Assembly: GCF_022627325.1 (NCBI RefSeq)
Contig: NZ_JAETZZ010000010.1
Coordinates: 186,001-250,000, forward strand
Length of the DNA: 64,000 bases
Reading direction: 5' to 3'
Source of the DNA: Pseudomonas putida
GTDB lineage: Bacteria; Pseudomonadota; Gammaproteobacteria; Pseudomonadales; Pseudomonadaceae
Both the position numbers and the translations under genes were made by a program. The notes under the pieces were generated by a model. The model saw only the letters and a list, made by a program, of their open reading frames with translations, did not search any database and had not been told where the DNA came from. Positions 23,648-33,088 of this stretch are shown in pieces (position 1 is the first letter of the stretch; each line of letters opens with the position of its first letter).

Positions 23648-25780
23648 ATGATCTTTTTTCAAGGCAAACGCATTTTCAGCGCCATCTTCGATATGGATGG
23701 CACCATGTTCGACACCGAGCGCCTGCGCTTCAAGACGCTCAAACAAGCGTCTCTGGAAATTTCCGGCAAGGCGCTGAGCGAGCAGACACTGATCGGTTCG
23801 CTGGGCCTGAGCGCGAAGAAGGCCGAGGCCCTGGCCAAGGCGCACAACGGTGACGACTTCCCGTACGCGCAGATCCGCCAGCGCGCCGATGAGCTTGAAC
23901 TGGAGTACGTGCGCAACCACGGCGTGCCGATCAAAGCCGGCTTGCTGGAAGTGCTGGAGCGGCTGCGCAAGTCTGGCTTGACCATGGCGGTCGCCACCTC
24001 CAGCCGCCGGGCCATTGCCGAGGAGTACTTGATCAACGCCAATGTGCTCAAGTATTTCGACATCACCGTGTGTGGCGACGAAGTCAGCCAAGGCAAACCC
24101 CACCCCGAAATCTTCCTGCGCGCCGCCACCGCCCTCAACTGCGAGCCGAGCCAGTGCTTCATGGTCGAAGACTCGGAAAACGGCATGCTTTCGGCCATCC
24201 GTGCCGAAGGCCAGGCGATCCTGATCGAAGACATCAAGCCGCCGGCCGCTGAAGTCAAAGCCGGCGCGCTGAAGGCCTACCGCAGCATGACCGAATTCCT
24301 CGCCGACTTGAGCGAATGCGTGCCTGACTTGGGCATGCCGCAGCTTGAAGAGCCCTTTCCAGCGTCACTGAACCAGTTCCGTGTCGGCATTCACGGGTTC
24401 GGCGCCATCGGCGGCGGTTACCTGACCCAGGTGTTTTCCCATTGGGACGGCTACACCCGGCCGTGTGAAATCATCGCGGCCACCCGCTCGCGCATGCTCC
24501 GCGAAACCGTCTCTGCGTTTGGCCGCTACAGCGTGCGCTACGGCGCCACCTCGTTCGACCAGACCATCGAGAATGTACGCATGATCGACATGGACGATGC
24601 CGAGGCGGTGATCGACATGTACAACGCGGCAGAAATCGTCGGCCTCAGCCTGCCGGAGCAGGCCATCCGCAAACAGGCCAAGGTGATTGCCCAAGGCCTG
24701 CTGCGCCGCTTCGAGCGCCGGGGCCGTGACCTCACCATCCTGATCGTGCTGAACAAGATCGGTGGCGCCGCGTTCGTACGCTTGCACGTACAGGCGGAGC
24801 TGGAACTGCTGTGCGCGCCAGACATCACGCAACAGATCCTGCAAAAAACCCATTTCGCGGAGACGGTGGTCAGCCGCATCGTGTCCAAACTCAGCAACGA
24901 GGCCCTGGTCCGTCAGTTGCGCATCAAGTCGCAGATGTTCCAGAACAGCCTTGACGACGAGCCTGCACCGGTCAGCAAACCCTCCGCACCCGTACCTGAA
25001 TACGAGCGGCTGATCTGCCGCTTCCGGCCGTTCGCGCAGTCCAGCAACGCGATGAGCCAGTTGCACCTGATCCTGTTCAACAGCGAGCCAGACATGCCGT
25101 TGTACGTGGAGCGCGGCAGTGACCTGCTGGAGCGTCTGCGCCAAGTGAAGACGGTCGCTGACATTGCGCAGATCCAGGTCATCAAGAACCGCCTGTGGAA
25201 CGGCCCTCACGCCATCATTGCCTGGTATGCAAGCGTGCTGGGCTATGACTGGGTTGGCCAGGCCATGGGCGATGAGCGGGTCAGTGAACTGGCCGAGCGC
25301 TTGATCAGCCAGGAGGTCGCACCGGCACTGGTGGCTGAGAATGCCGACATGGCAGAGGCGGTTCGCGATTTTGCCGCCACCTTTCTGGAGCGCTGCAAAA
25401 CGTCGTTCAAAGACCCATGCTCGCGTGTCGGGCGCGACCCACTGCGCAAACTTCAGCGCAACGAGCGCATCCTCAGCAGTATCGACCTTGCCCACAAGCA
25501 CGGCATCGAAACCCCTGGCCTGGCGTTCGGGGCTGCGCTTGGCATTCACTATGCGTTGCGTTGCAACGACAGCAAGGACCTCGAAGCGCAGACCATCAAA
25601 CGCATCTACCAGCAGAACGGTGAACGCGTCGAGGCTGTGCTGACCCATAAGGGTGATTACAACGGCAAGCCTTACCCAGGGATGGACCCCGTTGCCGACG
25701 CGGCGCTGATCGAGACCATTGCAGGGAATTTCAGGCAATTGCAGCAGGAAGAGAATGCGGTGATGTCCGCGGTGAATTAA
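23648..25780 (+). CDS. mtlD: Bifunctional mannitol-1-phosphate dehydrogenase/phosphatase (HAD fusion)
   Basis: A 710-residue two-domain enzyme. Residues 1-220 form a HAD phosphatase (nucleophile D15 and D17 in FDMDGTMFDTE, later GKPHPEIF and MVEDSENGM). From about 240 a Rossmann dehydrogenase begins with RVGIHGFGAIGGGYL and continues as a long-chain polyol dehydrogenase. This matches the Acinetobacter-type MtlD, in which fructose-6-phosphate is reduced to mannitol-1-phosphate and then dephosphorylated, so mannitol accumulates as a compatible solute under osmotic stress. It is followed by a mechanosensitive channel gene, which agrees with an osmotic role. Confidence 0.88.
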   Translation: MIFFQGKRIFSAIFDMDGTMFDTERLRFKTLKQASLEISGKALSEQTLIGSLGLSAKKAEALAKAHNGDDFPYAQIRQRADELELEYVRNHGVPIKAGLLEVLERLRKSGLTMAVATSSRRAIAEEYLINANVLKYFDITVCGDEVSQGKPHPEIFLRAATALNCEPSQCFMVEDSENGMLSAIRAEGQAILIEDIKPPAAEVKAGALKAYRSMTEFLADLSECVPDLGMPQLEEPFPASLNQFRVGIHGFGAIGGGYLTQVFSHWDGYTRPCEIIAATRSRMLRETVSAFGRYSVRYGATSFDQTIENVRMIDMDDAEAVIDMYNAAEIVGLSLPEQAIRKQAKVIAQGLLRRFERRGRDLTILIVLNKIGGAAFVRLHVQAELELLCAPDITQQILQKTHFAETVVSRIVSKLSNEALVRQLRIKSQMFQNSLDDEPAPVSKPSAPVPEYERLICRFRPFAQSSNAMSQLHLILFNSEPDMPLYVERGSDLLERLRQVKTVADIAQIQVIKNRLWNGPHAIIAWYASVLGYDWVGQAMGDERVSELAERLISQEVAPALVAENADMAEAVRDFAATFLERCKTSFKDPCSRVGRDPLRKLQRNERILSSIDLAHKHGIETPGLAFGAALGIHYALRCNDSKDLEAQTIKRIYQQNGERVEAVLTHKGDYNGKPYPGMDPVADAALIETIAGNFRQLQQEENAVMSAVN

Positions 25781-25956
25781 GCCCAGGCTTGTGTCGCCTG
25801 TGAGATCGGCAGTGCGTGATCTCACAGGCGTCCAGGCGCTCAGGGGCTGCAAACGCCGACAAAAAACCAAAATCCGATCGACCTCTTGCGCCCACTGGGC
25901 GTCCGATGCACTGCACGTGCGAATTCACTCAAGGGCAACCAGGAGGCCAATCGCTC

Positions 25957-27081
25957 ATGAACGATCGCATCATCGAGTTTTTCACCGACACCACTGTATT
26001 CGGTATTTCCATCCTCAACCTGCTGCTGGCGGTCGCGGTCGCCGCACTGACCTTTCTGGCCGCACGGGCGACCATCAGTTTTCTGCTCAGGCGGGTGCAA
26101 CGCTGGTCCGTGCATGACGGTGCGCTGAGCCATGTCTTGGCCAAAGTACTGTCCGGCACCAGCAATTCCCTGCTGTTCCTCGCTTCTGTGCTGGTGGGCC
26201 TGAGCATGCTCGACCTGCCCGAGCGCTGGCTGAGCCGGGTGGGCAGCCTCTGGTTCGTGGTAGCAGCGCTGCAGATCGGCCTGTGGGCCAACCGCGCCAT
26301 CGGGCTGGGCCTGGGCCGCTACTTCGCCCGGCACGGCACCCCAGGCCTGAACCAGGGCAGCGCCCTGGCTACCCTGGCCGGCTGGGGCGCACGCGTGCTG
26401 TTGTGGTCGGTGGTACTGCTGGCCATGCTGTCGAACCTGGGCGTGAACATCACCGCCTTCGTCGCCAGCCTGGGTGTGGGCGGCATTGCCGTTGCGCTCG
26501 CTGTGCAGAACATCCTCGGCGACCTGTTCGCCTCGCTGGCGATTGCCGTGGACAAGCCATTCGAGGTGGGCGACTTCATCGTCATCGGCTCATTGTCCGG
26601 CACCGTCGAGCAAGTCGGGCTGAAGACGACGCGCATCCGCAGCCTGGGCGGTGAGCAGATCGTCATGGCCAACGCCAGCATGATCAGCAGCACCATCCAG
26701 AACTACAAGCGCTTGCAGGAGCGGCGCATCGTCTTTGAGTTCGGGCTGTCTTACGACACCCCGACCGAGGCCGTGAAAAAAGCCCCGGCCATCGTCGAGG
26801 AGGCGATCAAGGCGCAGGACCAGGCGCGCTTCGACCGCGCCCACTTGCGTGGTTTCGGCAAGGAGGCATTGGAGTTCGAGTGCGTCTACATCGTCAAGGA
26901 CCCAGGCTACAACCTCTACATGGACATTCAGCAGGCCATCAACTTCCGCTTGCTCGAACGGTTCTCCAGGATCGGCGCCAAGTTCGCCGTACCGGTGCGG
27001 GCAATCAAGGTCACAGCGCTGCCGCAAGGGGCCGAGACCTTCGGCCACAGTACCGAAGAGCGGGGTTTCAGAGAGGCCTGA
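25957..27081 (+). CDS. Small-conductance mechanosensitive channel (MscS family)
   Basis: A protein of about 374 residues with four or five membrane segments and the MscS pore helix and beta domain (GGIAVALAVQNILGDLFAS, then DKPFEVGDFIVIG and SLGGEQIVMANASMISS). It opens on membrane tension to release solutes after osmotic down-shock. ATG 25957 is chosen because AGGAGG lies ten bases upstream; longer in-frame versions begin within the intergenic stretch. Longer than classical MscS owing to an additional N-terminal TM pair. Confidence 0.9.
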   Translation: MNDRIIEFFTDTTVFGISILNLLLAVAVAALTFLAARATISFLLRRVQRWSVHDGALSHVLAKVLSGTSNSLLFLASVLVGLSMLDLPERWLSRVGSLWFVVAALQIGLWANRAIGLGLGRYFARHGTPGLNQGSALATLAGWGARVLLWSVVLLAMLSNLGVNITAFVASLGVGGIAVALAVQNILGDLFASLAIAVDKPFEVGDFIVIGSLSGTVEQVGLKTTRIRSLGGEQIVMANASMISSTIQNYKRLQERRIVFEFGLSYDTPTEAVKKAPAIVEEAIKAQDQARFDRAHLRGFGKEALEFECVYIVKDPGYNLYMDIQQAINFRLLERFSRIGAKFAVPVRAIKVTALPQGAETFGHSTEERGFREA

Positions 27082-27091
27082 GCTTCAGCCC

Positions 27092-27475
27092 CTATCGACC
27101 CAGCCCACGCAGCGCTTCGACCAATTGTGCCTTGGTCATGCTGGAGCGCCCCTTGATGTCCTTGCTGCGGGCCTCTTTCATCAGGCTTTCCTTGGTCTGG
27201 GTCTCCAGGGAAGCGCCTGATGTGCGGGCATGGCCCTGACGGGTTTTGGCGGCACGCCTGGCAGAGTCGGAACGCGCGGTGCTTTTTTCGCCGGGCGTGG
27301 TCTTCTTGCCTGAGCCGCCAGCTTTCTCGCCACCCCCAGACTGCTTGTTGACGGTAGCCCAAGCACGCGCCTCGGCCTCATCTTTGGAGACCCCCTTCTG
27401 CTCGTAGCTTTCTTCTATATGCTCAGCCTTGCGTTTCTGCTTCTCGGTGTATTTGGCTTTGTCTCCACGTGGCAT
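27092..27475 (-). CDS. Small basic protein with Rho-N/SAP-like C-terminus
   Basis: A 127-residue, highly charged protein. The N-terminal part (RGDKAKYTEKQKRKAEHIEE, then GVSKDEAEARAWATVN) resembles proteins often labelled plasmid stabilisation protein in pseudomonads. After a Gly/Lys/Thr linker comes a C-terminal helix pair (SLMKEARSKDIKG, MTKAQLVEALRGL) like the Rho_N/SAP nucleic-acid-binding fold. ATG 27475 has AGGAG eight bases before it. Function unknown; nucleic-acid binding or general stress is plausible. It faces the MscS gene tail to tail. Confidence 0.7.
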   Translation of the reverse strand: MPRGDKAKYTEKQKRKAEHIEESYEQKGVSKDEAEARAWATVNKQSGGGEKAGGSGKKTTPGEKSTARSDSARRAAKTRQGHARTSGASLETQTKESLMKEARSKDIKGRSSMTKAQLVEALRGLGR

Positions 27476-27669
27476 GGCATTCACTCCTGCGGCAGTTTCC
27501 TGGTGGGGTTGGGCGGCGAAGGCCCGTCATCCGTTTGGACGAGGCTTGCTGGCGGATGTTCAGCCTGATACGCCGCTGTGCCTCGGTTGCCGGCACAAAG
27601 CGAAGCCAATCAAACTTTTTCATGCCCATAGGCTCTTTTGAAAGACATACCTTCAAGCGGGAGCAAGCC

Positions 27670-27903
27670 ATGAAGCACACCGATCGCAACAACGGCGACA
27701 GCGCGGATAAAGTCCCTCGCCCGATATCCTCGGAGCAGGCCCAGCAAGGCGAGCCATCGCCCGACCCTGTGCTGGAGCGGCCGGACCCCGACACCGAAGC
27801 CGTGGACAAAGTGATCACGCCGACGTCGATCAAGGAACAACAGGCGCAGACCGAGGCCATCAAGCGGCGCCTGGCTGAGGTCGAAGACAAAAACCGGCGA
27901 TAA
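27670..27903 (+). CDS. Small hydrophilic hypothetical protein, 77 residues
   Basis: A charged, probably disordered protein with no membrane segment. It is Asp/Glu/Gln-rich, with a Pro-rich centre (SPDPVLERPDPDTEA) and a C-terminal helix (EAIKRRLAEVEDKNRR). ATG 27670 follows AAGCGGGAGCAAGCC. I do not recognise a family. It lies 35 bases before the MFS gene and may be co-transcribed. Similar small acidic proteins are found near stress genes in this window, such as the one at 33089-33373. Confidence 0.6.
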   Translation: MKHTDRNNGDSADKVPRPISSEQAQQGEPSPDPVLERPDPDTEAVDKVITPTSIKEQQAQTEAIKRRLAEVEDKNRR

Positions 27904-27938
27904 CCGAGCTGCCCACCCGCCAGCCGACAGGACGCGCC

Positions 27939-29414
27939 ATGACGACCCACGCCCTGCAACCACCCGCCGGCGCCTGTGCGCAGGAGCGCTTCTACCGCAC
28001 CGACATACCGTCCCGGCTCGACCGGCTGCCGTGGACGCGCTTTCATACCCTGCTGGTCATGGCGCTGGGCATCACCTGGCTGCTCGACGGCCTTGAAGTG
28101 ACCTTGGCCGGTTCGGTGGCGGGCGCGCTCAAGGCCAGCCCGACCTTGGCAATGACCAATACCCAGATCGGCCTGGCAGGGGCGGCCTACATCGCCGGTG
28201 CCGTACTGGGTGCATTGCTGTTCGGCTGGCTCACCGACCGCCTGGGGCGGCGCAAGTTGTTCTTCGTCACGCTGTTGCTGTACATCGGCGCAACGGCGGC
28301 TACGGCCTTCGCCTGGGACCTGTGGAGCTTTCTGCTGTTTCGCTTTCTCACCGGGGCCGGCATCGGCGGTGAGTACACCGCCATCAATTCGACCATCCAG
28401 GAATTCACCCCGGCGCGCTATCGCGGCTGGGTCGACCTGACCATCAATGGTACGTTCTGGCTCGGTGCCGCACTGGGCGCGGTGGGCGCAGTGATCCTGC
28501 TCGACCCAGCGGTGCTTGGCGGTGAACTGGGCTGGCGCCTGTGTTTCGGCATCGGCGCCGCGCTGGGTTTGCTGATCCTGCTGATGCGCCTGTGGATACC
28601 CGAAAGCCCACGCTGGTTGATGATTCACAATCAGCCTGAAGAGGCCGAACGCATCGTCGCCAGTATCGAACGCCATTACCACCAGCGCGGCATCGCCATT
28701 CCCCCGCTGCAAACCCCTGCCCTGCAGCTGCGCGCGCGCGACCATACGCCACTGCGCGAGGTGTTCCACAGCCTGTTCAGGGTGCACCGGCGGCGGGCAC
28801 TGGTGGGGCTGACGCTGCTGACCGCCCAGGCCTTTTTCTACAACGCGATCTTCTTCACCTATGCCTTGGTGCTGACCGACTTCTACGACGTGCCGCCTGC
28901 CCAGGTGGGCTGGTACATACTGCCGTTCGCCCTGGGCAATTTCTGCGGGCCGTTGCTGCTGGGCCGGCTGTTCGACGTGGTCGGGCGGCGCATCATGATC
29001 AGCTCCACGTACCTGCTGTCCGGCCTGTTGCTGGCGGTCAGCGGTTACCTGTTCCAGCAGCAACTGATCGATGTGACCGAGCAGACCATCGCCTGGATGG
29101 TGATTTTCTTTTTTGCCTCGGCAGCCGCCAGTTCGGCCTACCTGACCGTGGCTGAAACCTTCCCGCTGGAGATCCGTGCGCTGGCGATTGCCGTATTCTA
29201 TGCCTTTGGCACGGGGCTTGGTGGCTTGATCGGCCCGACCTTGTTCGGCGCGCTGATCGAGACCGGCGAGCGCCTGAATGTCCTGTACGGCTACCTGATC
29301 GGCGCGGCGTTGATGATCATCGCGGCACTGGCCCAGGCGCTGTGGGGCGTGGCGGCAGAGCGACAGCCACTTGAACACGTAGCCAGGCCCCTGTCGCAAG
29401 TGAGCGACACCTGA
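27939..29414 (+). CDS. MFS transporter (sugar porter / metabolite:proton symporter type)
   Basis: A 491-residue carrier with twelve membrane segments. The loop 2-3 signature is GWLTDRLGRRKLF and its repeat after helix 8 is GRLFDVVGRRIM; the central loop contains PESPRWLMIHNQPEEAERIV, typical of the sugar porter/synaptic-vesicle-like branch. Substrate unknown; sugars, aromatic acids and dicarboxylates are possible. It precedes an ABC exporter gene by 16 bases, and the three genes MFS, ABC and subtilase run in the same direction with very short gaps. Confidence 0.88.
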   Translation: MTTHALQPPAGACAQERFYRTDIPSRLDRLPWTRFHTLLVMALGITWLLDGLEVTLAGSVAGALKASPTLAMTNTQIGLAGAAYIAGAVLGALLFGWLTDRLGRRKLFFVTLLLYIGATAATAFAWDLWSFLLFRFLTGAGIGGEYTAINSTIQEFTPARYRGWVDLTINGTFWLGAALGAVGAVILLDPAVLGGELGWRLCFGIGAALGLLILLMRLWIPESPRWLMIHNQPEEAERIVASIERHYHQRGIAIPPLQTPALQLRARDHTPLREVFHSLFRVHRRRALVGLTLLTAQAFFYNAIFFTYALVLTDFYDVPPAQVGWYILPFALGNFCGPLLLGRLFDVVGRRIMISSTYLLSGLLLAVSGYLFQQQLIDVTEQTIAWMVIFFFASAAASSAYLTVAETFPLEIRALAIAVFYAFGTGLGGLIGPTLFGALIETGERLNVLYGYLIGAALMIIAALAQALWGVAAERQPLEHVARPLSQVSDT

Positions 29415-29430
29415 CCCATTCGGAGACTTT

Positions 29431-31284
29431 ATGCTGCGCGCGTTTGAACAACGGCTCGACCCCTTCCCACCCGACGAGGCGCCCCCACCCCCGGTTGGCC
29501 TGCTGCGCTTCCTGTGGGCCTGCACGCGAGGCGCGCGCGGCTATGTGCTGGCCCTGGCGCTGCTGAGCGCCGGGGTGTCGATCTACGAAGCCTGGCTGTT
29601 TTCCTTTCTGGGGCAGGTCGTCGACCTGCTCTCGGCCTGGCAGGCGGGCGGCGCTGCCGATGGGCAGGAAACCCGGGTGTTGTGGGGTATCGCCATCGTA
29701 TTGCTGACCAGCATCGGCCTGGTGGCGCTGCGCACGATGGTTCAGCATCAGGTACTGGCGATCAACCTGCCACTGCGACTGCGGTGGGACTTCCACCGGC
29801 TGATGCTGCGCCAAAGCCTGTCGTTCTTCTCTGACGAGTTTTCCGGCCGGGTCACCACCAAAGTGATGCAGACGGCGCTGGCGGTGCGCGAAGTGCTGTT
29901 CACCGTCATCGAGATCGCCCCGGGCATCGGCGTGTATTTCATCGCGATCATCGCCCTGGCCGGCGGCTTCGACCTGAAGCTGATGCTGCCGTTCATTGCC
30001 TGGGTCGCGTTGTTCGGGCTGGCCATGCTGTACTTCGTGCCGCGCCTGGGCCAGGTAGGGCAGGAGCAGGCCCACGCGCGTTCCTCGATGACCGGGCGAG
30101 TGTCGGACGCCTACACCAACATCACCACGGTCAAGCTGTTTTCGCACTCCAAGCGTGAAGCGCATTTCGCGCGGGCGGCAATGGAAGACTTCAAGCTCAC
30201 CGGCTTTCGCCAGATGCGCCTGGTCAGCCAGTTCGAGATCGTCAACCAGGCGCTGGTGGTCGGCCTGATCGCTGGCGCGGGTGGCTACGCCCTGTGGCTC
30301 TGGCACCAGGGCGAAGTCGGCACTGGCGCGGTCGCCGCGATCACCGCCATGGCACTGCGGGTCAACGGCATGTCGCACTGGATCATGTGGCAGATGACCT
30401 CGCTGTTCGAGAACATCGGCACCGTGCAGGATGGCATGGAGACCCTCACGCGCGGCCCGAAAGTGCAGGATGCGCCGAACGCCGGGGTGCTCAAGACCAC
30501 GGGCGGGGCGGTGGACTTCGACAACGTCAGCTTCAACTACAACGGCGAACGCCAGGTGCTCGACGGGCTGACGCTGCACATTCGCCCAGGCGAAAAAGTC
30601 GGCCTGGTGGGGCGCTCCGGTGCGGGTAAATCCACGCTGATCAACTTGCTGCTGCGCTTCTACGACGTGGACAGCGGCGAAATTCGCATCGATGGGCAGA
30701 ACATCGCCAAGGTTACCCAGGACAGCCTGCGCAGCGCCATTGGCATGGTCACCCAGGACACCTCCCTGCTGCACCGCTCCATCCGCGACAACATCGCCTA
30801 CGGTCGCCCCGATGCGACCGAGCAACAGATCCGCCACGCCGCGGCCAACGCCCAGGCCGATGCATTCATCGAGCAGCTCAGCGACCGGCAAGGCCACAGC
30901 GGCTACGACACCTTGGTGGGTGAACGCGGCATCAAGCTTTCGGGTGGCCAGCGTCAACGCATCGCCATCGCCCGGGTCATGCTCAAGAACGCCCCGATCC
31001 TGCTGCTCGATGAAGCCACCAGCGCGCTGGATTCGGAAGTCGAGGTCGCCATCCAGGAAAGCCTCAATGAAATGATGCAGGGCAAGACCGTCATCGCCAT
31101 CGCCCACCGACTGTCGACGATCGCCGCCATGGACCGGCTCATCGTCATGGACCAGGGGCGCATCATCGAACAGGGAACCCACAGCGAACTGCTCGCCAGG
31201 AACGGCACCTATGCCCGGCTATGGCAGCACCAGAGCGGTGGCTTTCTGGGTGAGGATCAGGGTGTGGCCGAGGCCATGGAGTAA
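29431..31284 (+). CDS. ABC exporter with fused membrane and ATPase domains
   Basis: A 617-residue half-transporter that works as a homodimer. An N-terminal six-helix exporter domain (about 30-330) is followed by an ATPase domain with Walker A GRSGAGKST, signature LSGGQRQR, Walker B ILLLDEATSALD and H-loop AIAHRLS. It is of the MsbA/Atm1 type. The exported compound is unknown. Only three bases separate its stop from the start of the subtilase-like gene, so the two products are made together; processing or export of a peptide is possible but unproven. Confidence 0.92.
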   Translation: MLRAFEQRLDPFPPDEAPPPPVGLLRFLWACTRGARGYVLALALLSAGVSIYEAWLFSFLGQVVDLLSAWQAGGAADGQETRVLWGIAIVLLTSIGLVALRTMVQHQVLAINLPLRLRWDFHRLMLRQSLSFFSDEFSGRVTTKVMQTALAVREVLFTVIEIAPGIGVYFIAIIALAGGFDLKLMLPFIAWVALFGLAMLYFVPRLGQVGQEQAHARSSMTGRVSDAYTNITTVKLFSHSKREAHFARAAMEDFKLTGFRQMRLVSQFEIVNQALVVGLIAGAGGYALWLWHQGEVGTGAVAAITAMALRVNGMSHWIMWQMTSLFENIGTVQDGMETLTRGPKVQDAPNAGVLKTTGGAVDFDNVSFNYNGERQVLDGLTLHIRPGEKVGLVGRSGAGKSTLINLLLRFYDVDSGEIRIDGQNIAKVTQDSLRSAIGMVTQDTSLLHRSIRDNIAYGRPDATEQQIRHAAANAQADAFIEQLSDRQGHSGYDTLVGERGIKLSGGQRQRIAIARVMLKNAPILLLDEATSALDSEVEVAIQESLNEMMQGKTVIAIAHRLSTIAAMDRLIVMDQGRIIEQGTHSELLARNGTYARLWQHQSGGFLGEDQGVAEAME

Positions 31285-31287
31285 GCC

Positions 31288-33054
31288 ATGGGCCATTCAC
31301 GCATTGCCCTTGCCCTGGCGCTGACGCTGGCGGCCAGTACCCCTGCGCTCGCCGAGCAGCCGTTACGCCTGCAACAGCTCAAACGCTGCGGCGACTTGAT
31401 GGACAGCCAGCAGCAAACCTGGTGCCTGCGCGTGCAGGGCCTTGGCCAGGCCACGCCGCAGCTGCTGCTCAACGGCAACGCAGTGGCTCCGGCGCGTATC
31501 CAGCGCCAGGGTGACACCCTGCGCCTGCAACTGGACAGCACGGCGGTGCGAAGCGGCCCGCTGTGGTTGCAGGACGGCCCGCGTGCCAGCAACGCCGCCT
31601 GGCTTACCCTGCGCAACAACCATGTGCTGGCCGCAGGGCCCAAGGAGGTGGCCAAGAACATGGATGGCCTGACCACCTATGTCGACCTGGTCAGCGTGTT
31701 GATCGAAGAGGACCACGACGGCCGCCAGGAGGCCGAACGCTTGGCGCGCAAATATGGGGCCAAGGTGGTTGGCAGCATCGCTGCGCTGAACCTTTATCAG
31801 CTGCGCCTGCCCGCCCGGGACCTGGTGCAGCGCGACGCGCTGGTATTGCGTCTGGGTGGTGAAACCAGCGTGGATGCGGTGGTGGTGGAGGAATCAGCGG
31901 CTGAAGAGGCAGAGCACGCCGCCCGCGAGGCGCCGGGGACCCGCAAGCCTGCGCAAGACTCTGACGAGTGGGCTGCCAACCGCTTTCTCGATGCGGTGCA
32001 CTACTACCAGCGGCGCATCCCGGGGCGCCAGGCACCGGTGCTGCCCACCCCCATTCGGGTCGGCGTGATCGAACGCAACGTCGACTTCGACAGCGCAGAC
32101 TTCGCCGACTACCTGGGCGCCTGCGAGGGGCGCCGCACCTGCGTCTATGCCCAGGATGCCGGCAAGCCGGACAACCACGGCACGACCGTGGCCGGCATTC
32201 TCGCGGCCGCCTGGGATGATGGGGGCAATACCGGCTTCCTGAAGGGGCTGGACAAGGCGGCAGGTGGCTTCGAGGTGATCGTCGAGCGCAACTCCGATGC
32301 CGGCATCACCGCCAACATTGCCGCATCGGTGAACCTGGTCGAGGACGGCGTGCGCGTACTCAACTGGAGCTGGGGCATTCACCGCGTCGGGGCGCGCAAC
32401 GTGCAAGGCGACGAAGTGGACTCACTGCTGCGCTCCGGGATTGCCATGAGCGGCTATGAAGAGCTGCTCGAGGAGTTCTTTCTCTGGCTGCGCAAGGCCC
32501 ATCCGGACGTGGTGGTGGTCAACTCGGCCGGCAACGGCGCCTCGTTCTCGGGCACCGACGAATACCGCCTGCCCTCCTCCTTCATCACCGAACAACTGCT
32601 GGTGGTGGGTGGCCATCAACGCAGCGGGCAGGCGTCAGTCCCCGTCGAGTCGCCAAACTATGCCGTCAAGCGCAGCACCTCGAACGTAGACATGCGCGTC
32701 GACATCACCGCCGCAGCCTGCGCCCACGCCTCTACCCCACAGGCAGGCCAACCCGGGGCGGTGCATTGCGGCACGTCCTATGCTACCCCGATGGTCACAG
32801 GCCTGCTGGCGGCAATGCTGTCGATCAACCCGCAGTTGCAGCCCGAGCAGTTACGCATGCTGCTGCGCCGCAGCGCCATGACCATCGGCGGCAACAACGA
32901 CTTCGAACGAGAGGACGCCGAAGACCTCACCGCGCCGATCCTGCCGTCGGAGCGCAACTTTCAGTTGCACGACCAGGACGTGGGGCGTTCGGCGCGGCTG
33001 GACATGCAAAAAGCCCTGCAGCTTTCGGTGCAAAGCCTTGAGCGGGTGCGCTGA
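31288..33054 (+). CDS. Secreted subtilase-like (S8) protein with Glu at the Asp position
   Basis: A 588-residue protein with a signal peptide (ALALALTLAASTPALA), an unclassified N-terminal domain (about 25-250) and an S8 peptidase domain. His297 lies in NHGTTVAGI, the oxyanion Asn416 in VVNSAGN and Ser497 in CGTSYATPMV. The usual Asp motif (V-I-D-T/S-G) is replaced by GVIERNVD, placing Glu262 at the catalytic acid site. It is expected in the periplasm. It could be a slow or specialised protease or a binding protein. Transcribed with the ABC exporter just upstream. Confidence 0.82.
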   Translation: MGHSRIALALALTLAASTPALAEQPLRLQQLKRCGDLMDSQQQTWCLRVQGLGQATPQLLLNGNAVAPARIQRQGDTLRLQLDSTAVRSGPLWLQDGPRASNAAWLTLRNNHVLAAGPKEVAKNMDGLTTYVDLVSVLIEEDHDGRQEAERLARKYGAKVVGSIAALNLYQLRLPARDLVQRDALVLRLGGETSVDAVVVEESAAEEAEHAAREAPGTRKPAQDSDEWAANRFLDAVHYYQRRIPGRQAPVLPTPIRVGVIERNVDFDSADFADYLGACEGRRTCVYAQDAGKPDNHGTTVAGILAAAWDDGGNTGFLKGLDKAAGGFEVIVERNSDAGITANIAASVNLVEDGVRVLNWSWGIHRVGARNVQGDEVDSLLRSGIAMSGYEELLEEFFLWLRKAHPDVVVVNSAGNGASFSGTDEYRLPSSFITEQLLVVGGHQRSGQASVPVESPNYAVKRSTSNVDMRVDITAAACAHASTPQAGQPGAVHCGTSYATPMVTGLLAAMLSINPQLQPEQLRMLLRRSAMTIGGNNDFEREDAEDLTAPILPSERNFQLHDQDVGRSARLDMQKALQLSVQSLERVR

Positions 33055-33088
33055 ACAGCATCCAGAACCTCCGCGCTCACGGCCTCGA

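Noticed and set aside
29317..31182. 621-codon minus-strand frame opposite the ABC exporter
   Set aside because: Shadow of the exporter gene, with no start signal or domain.
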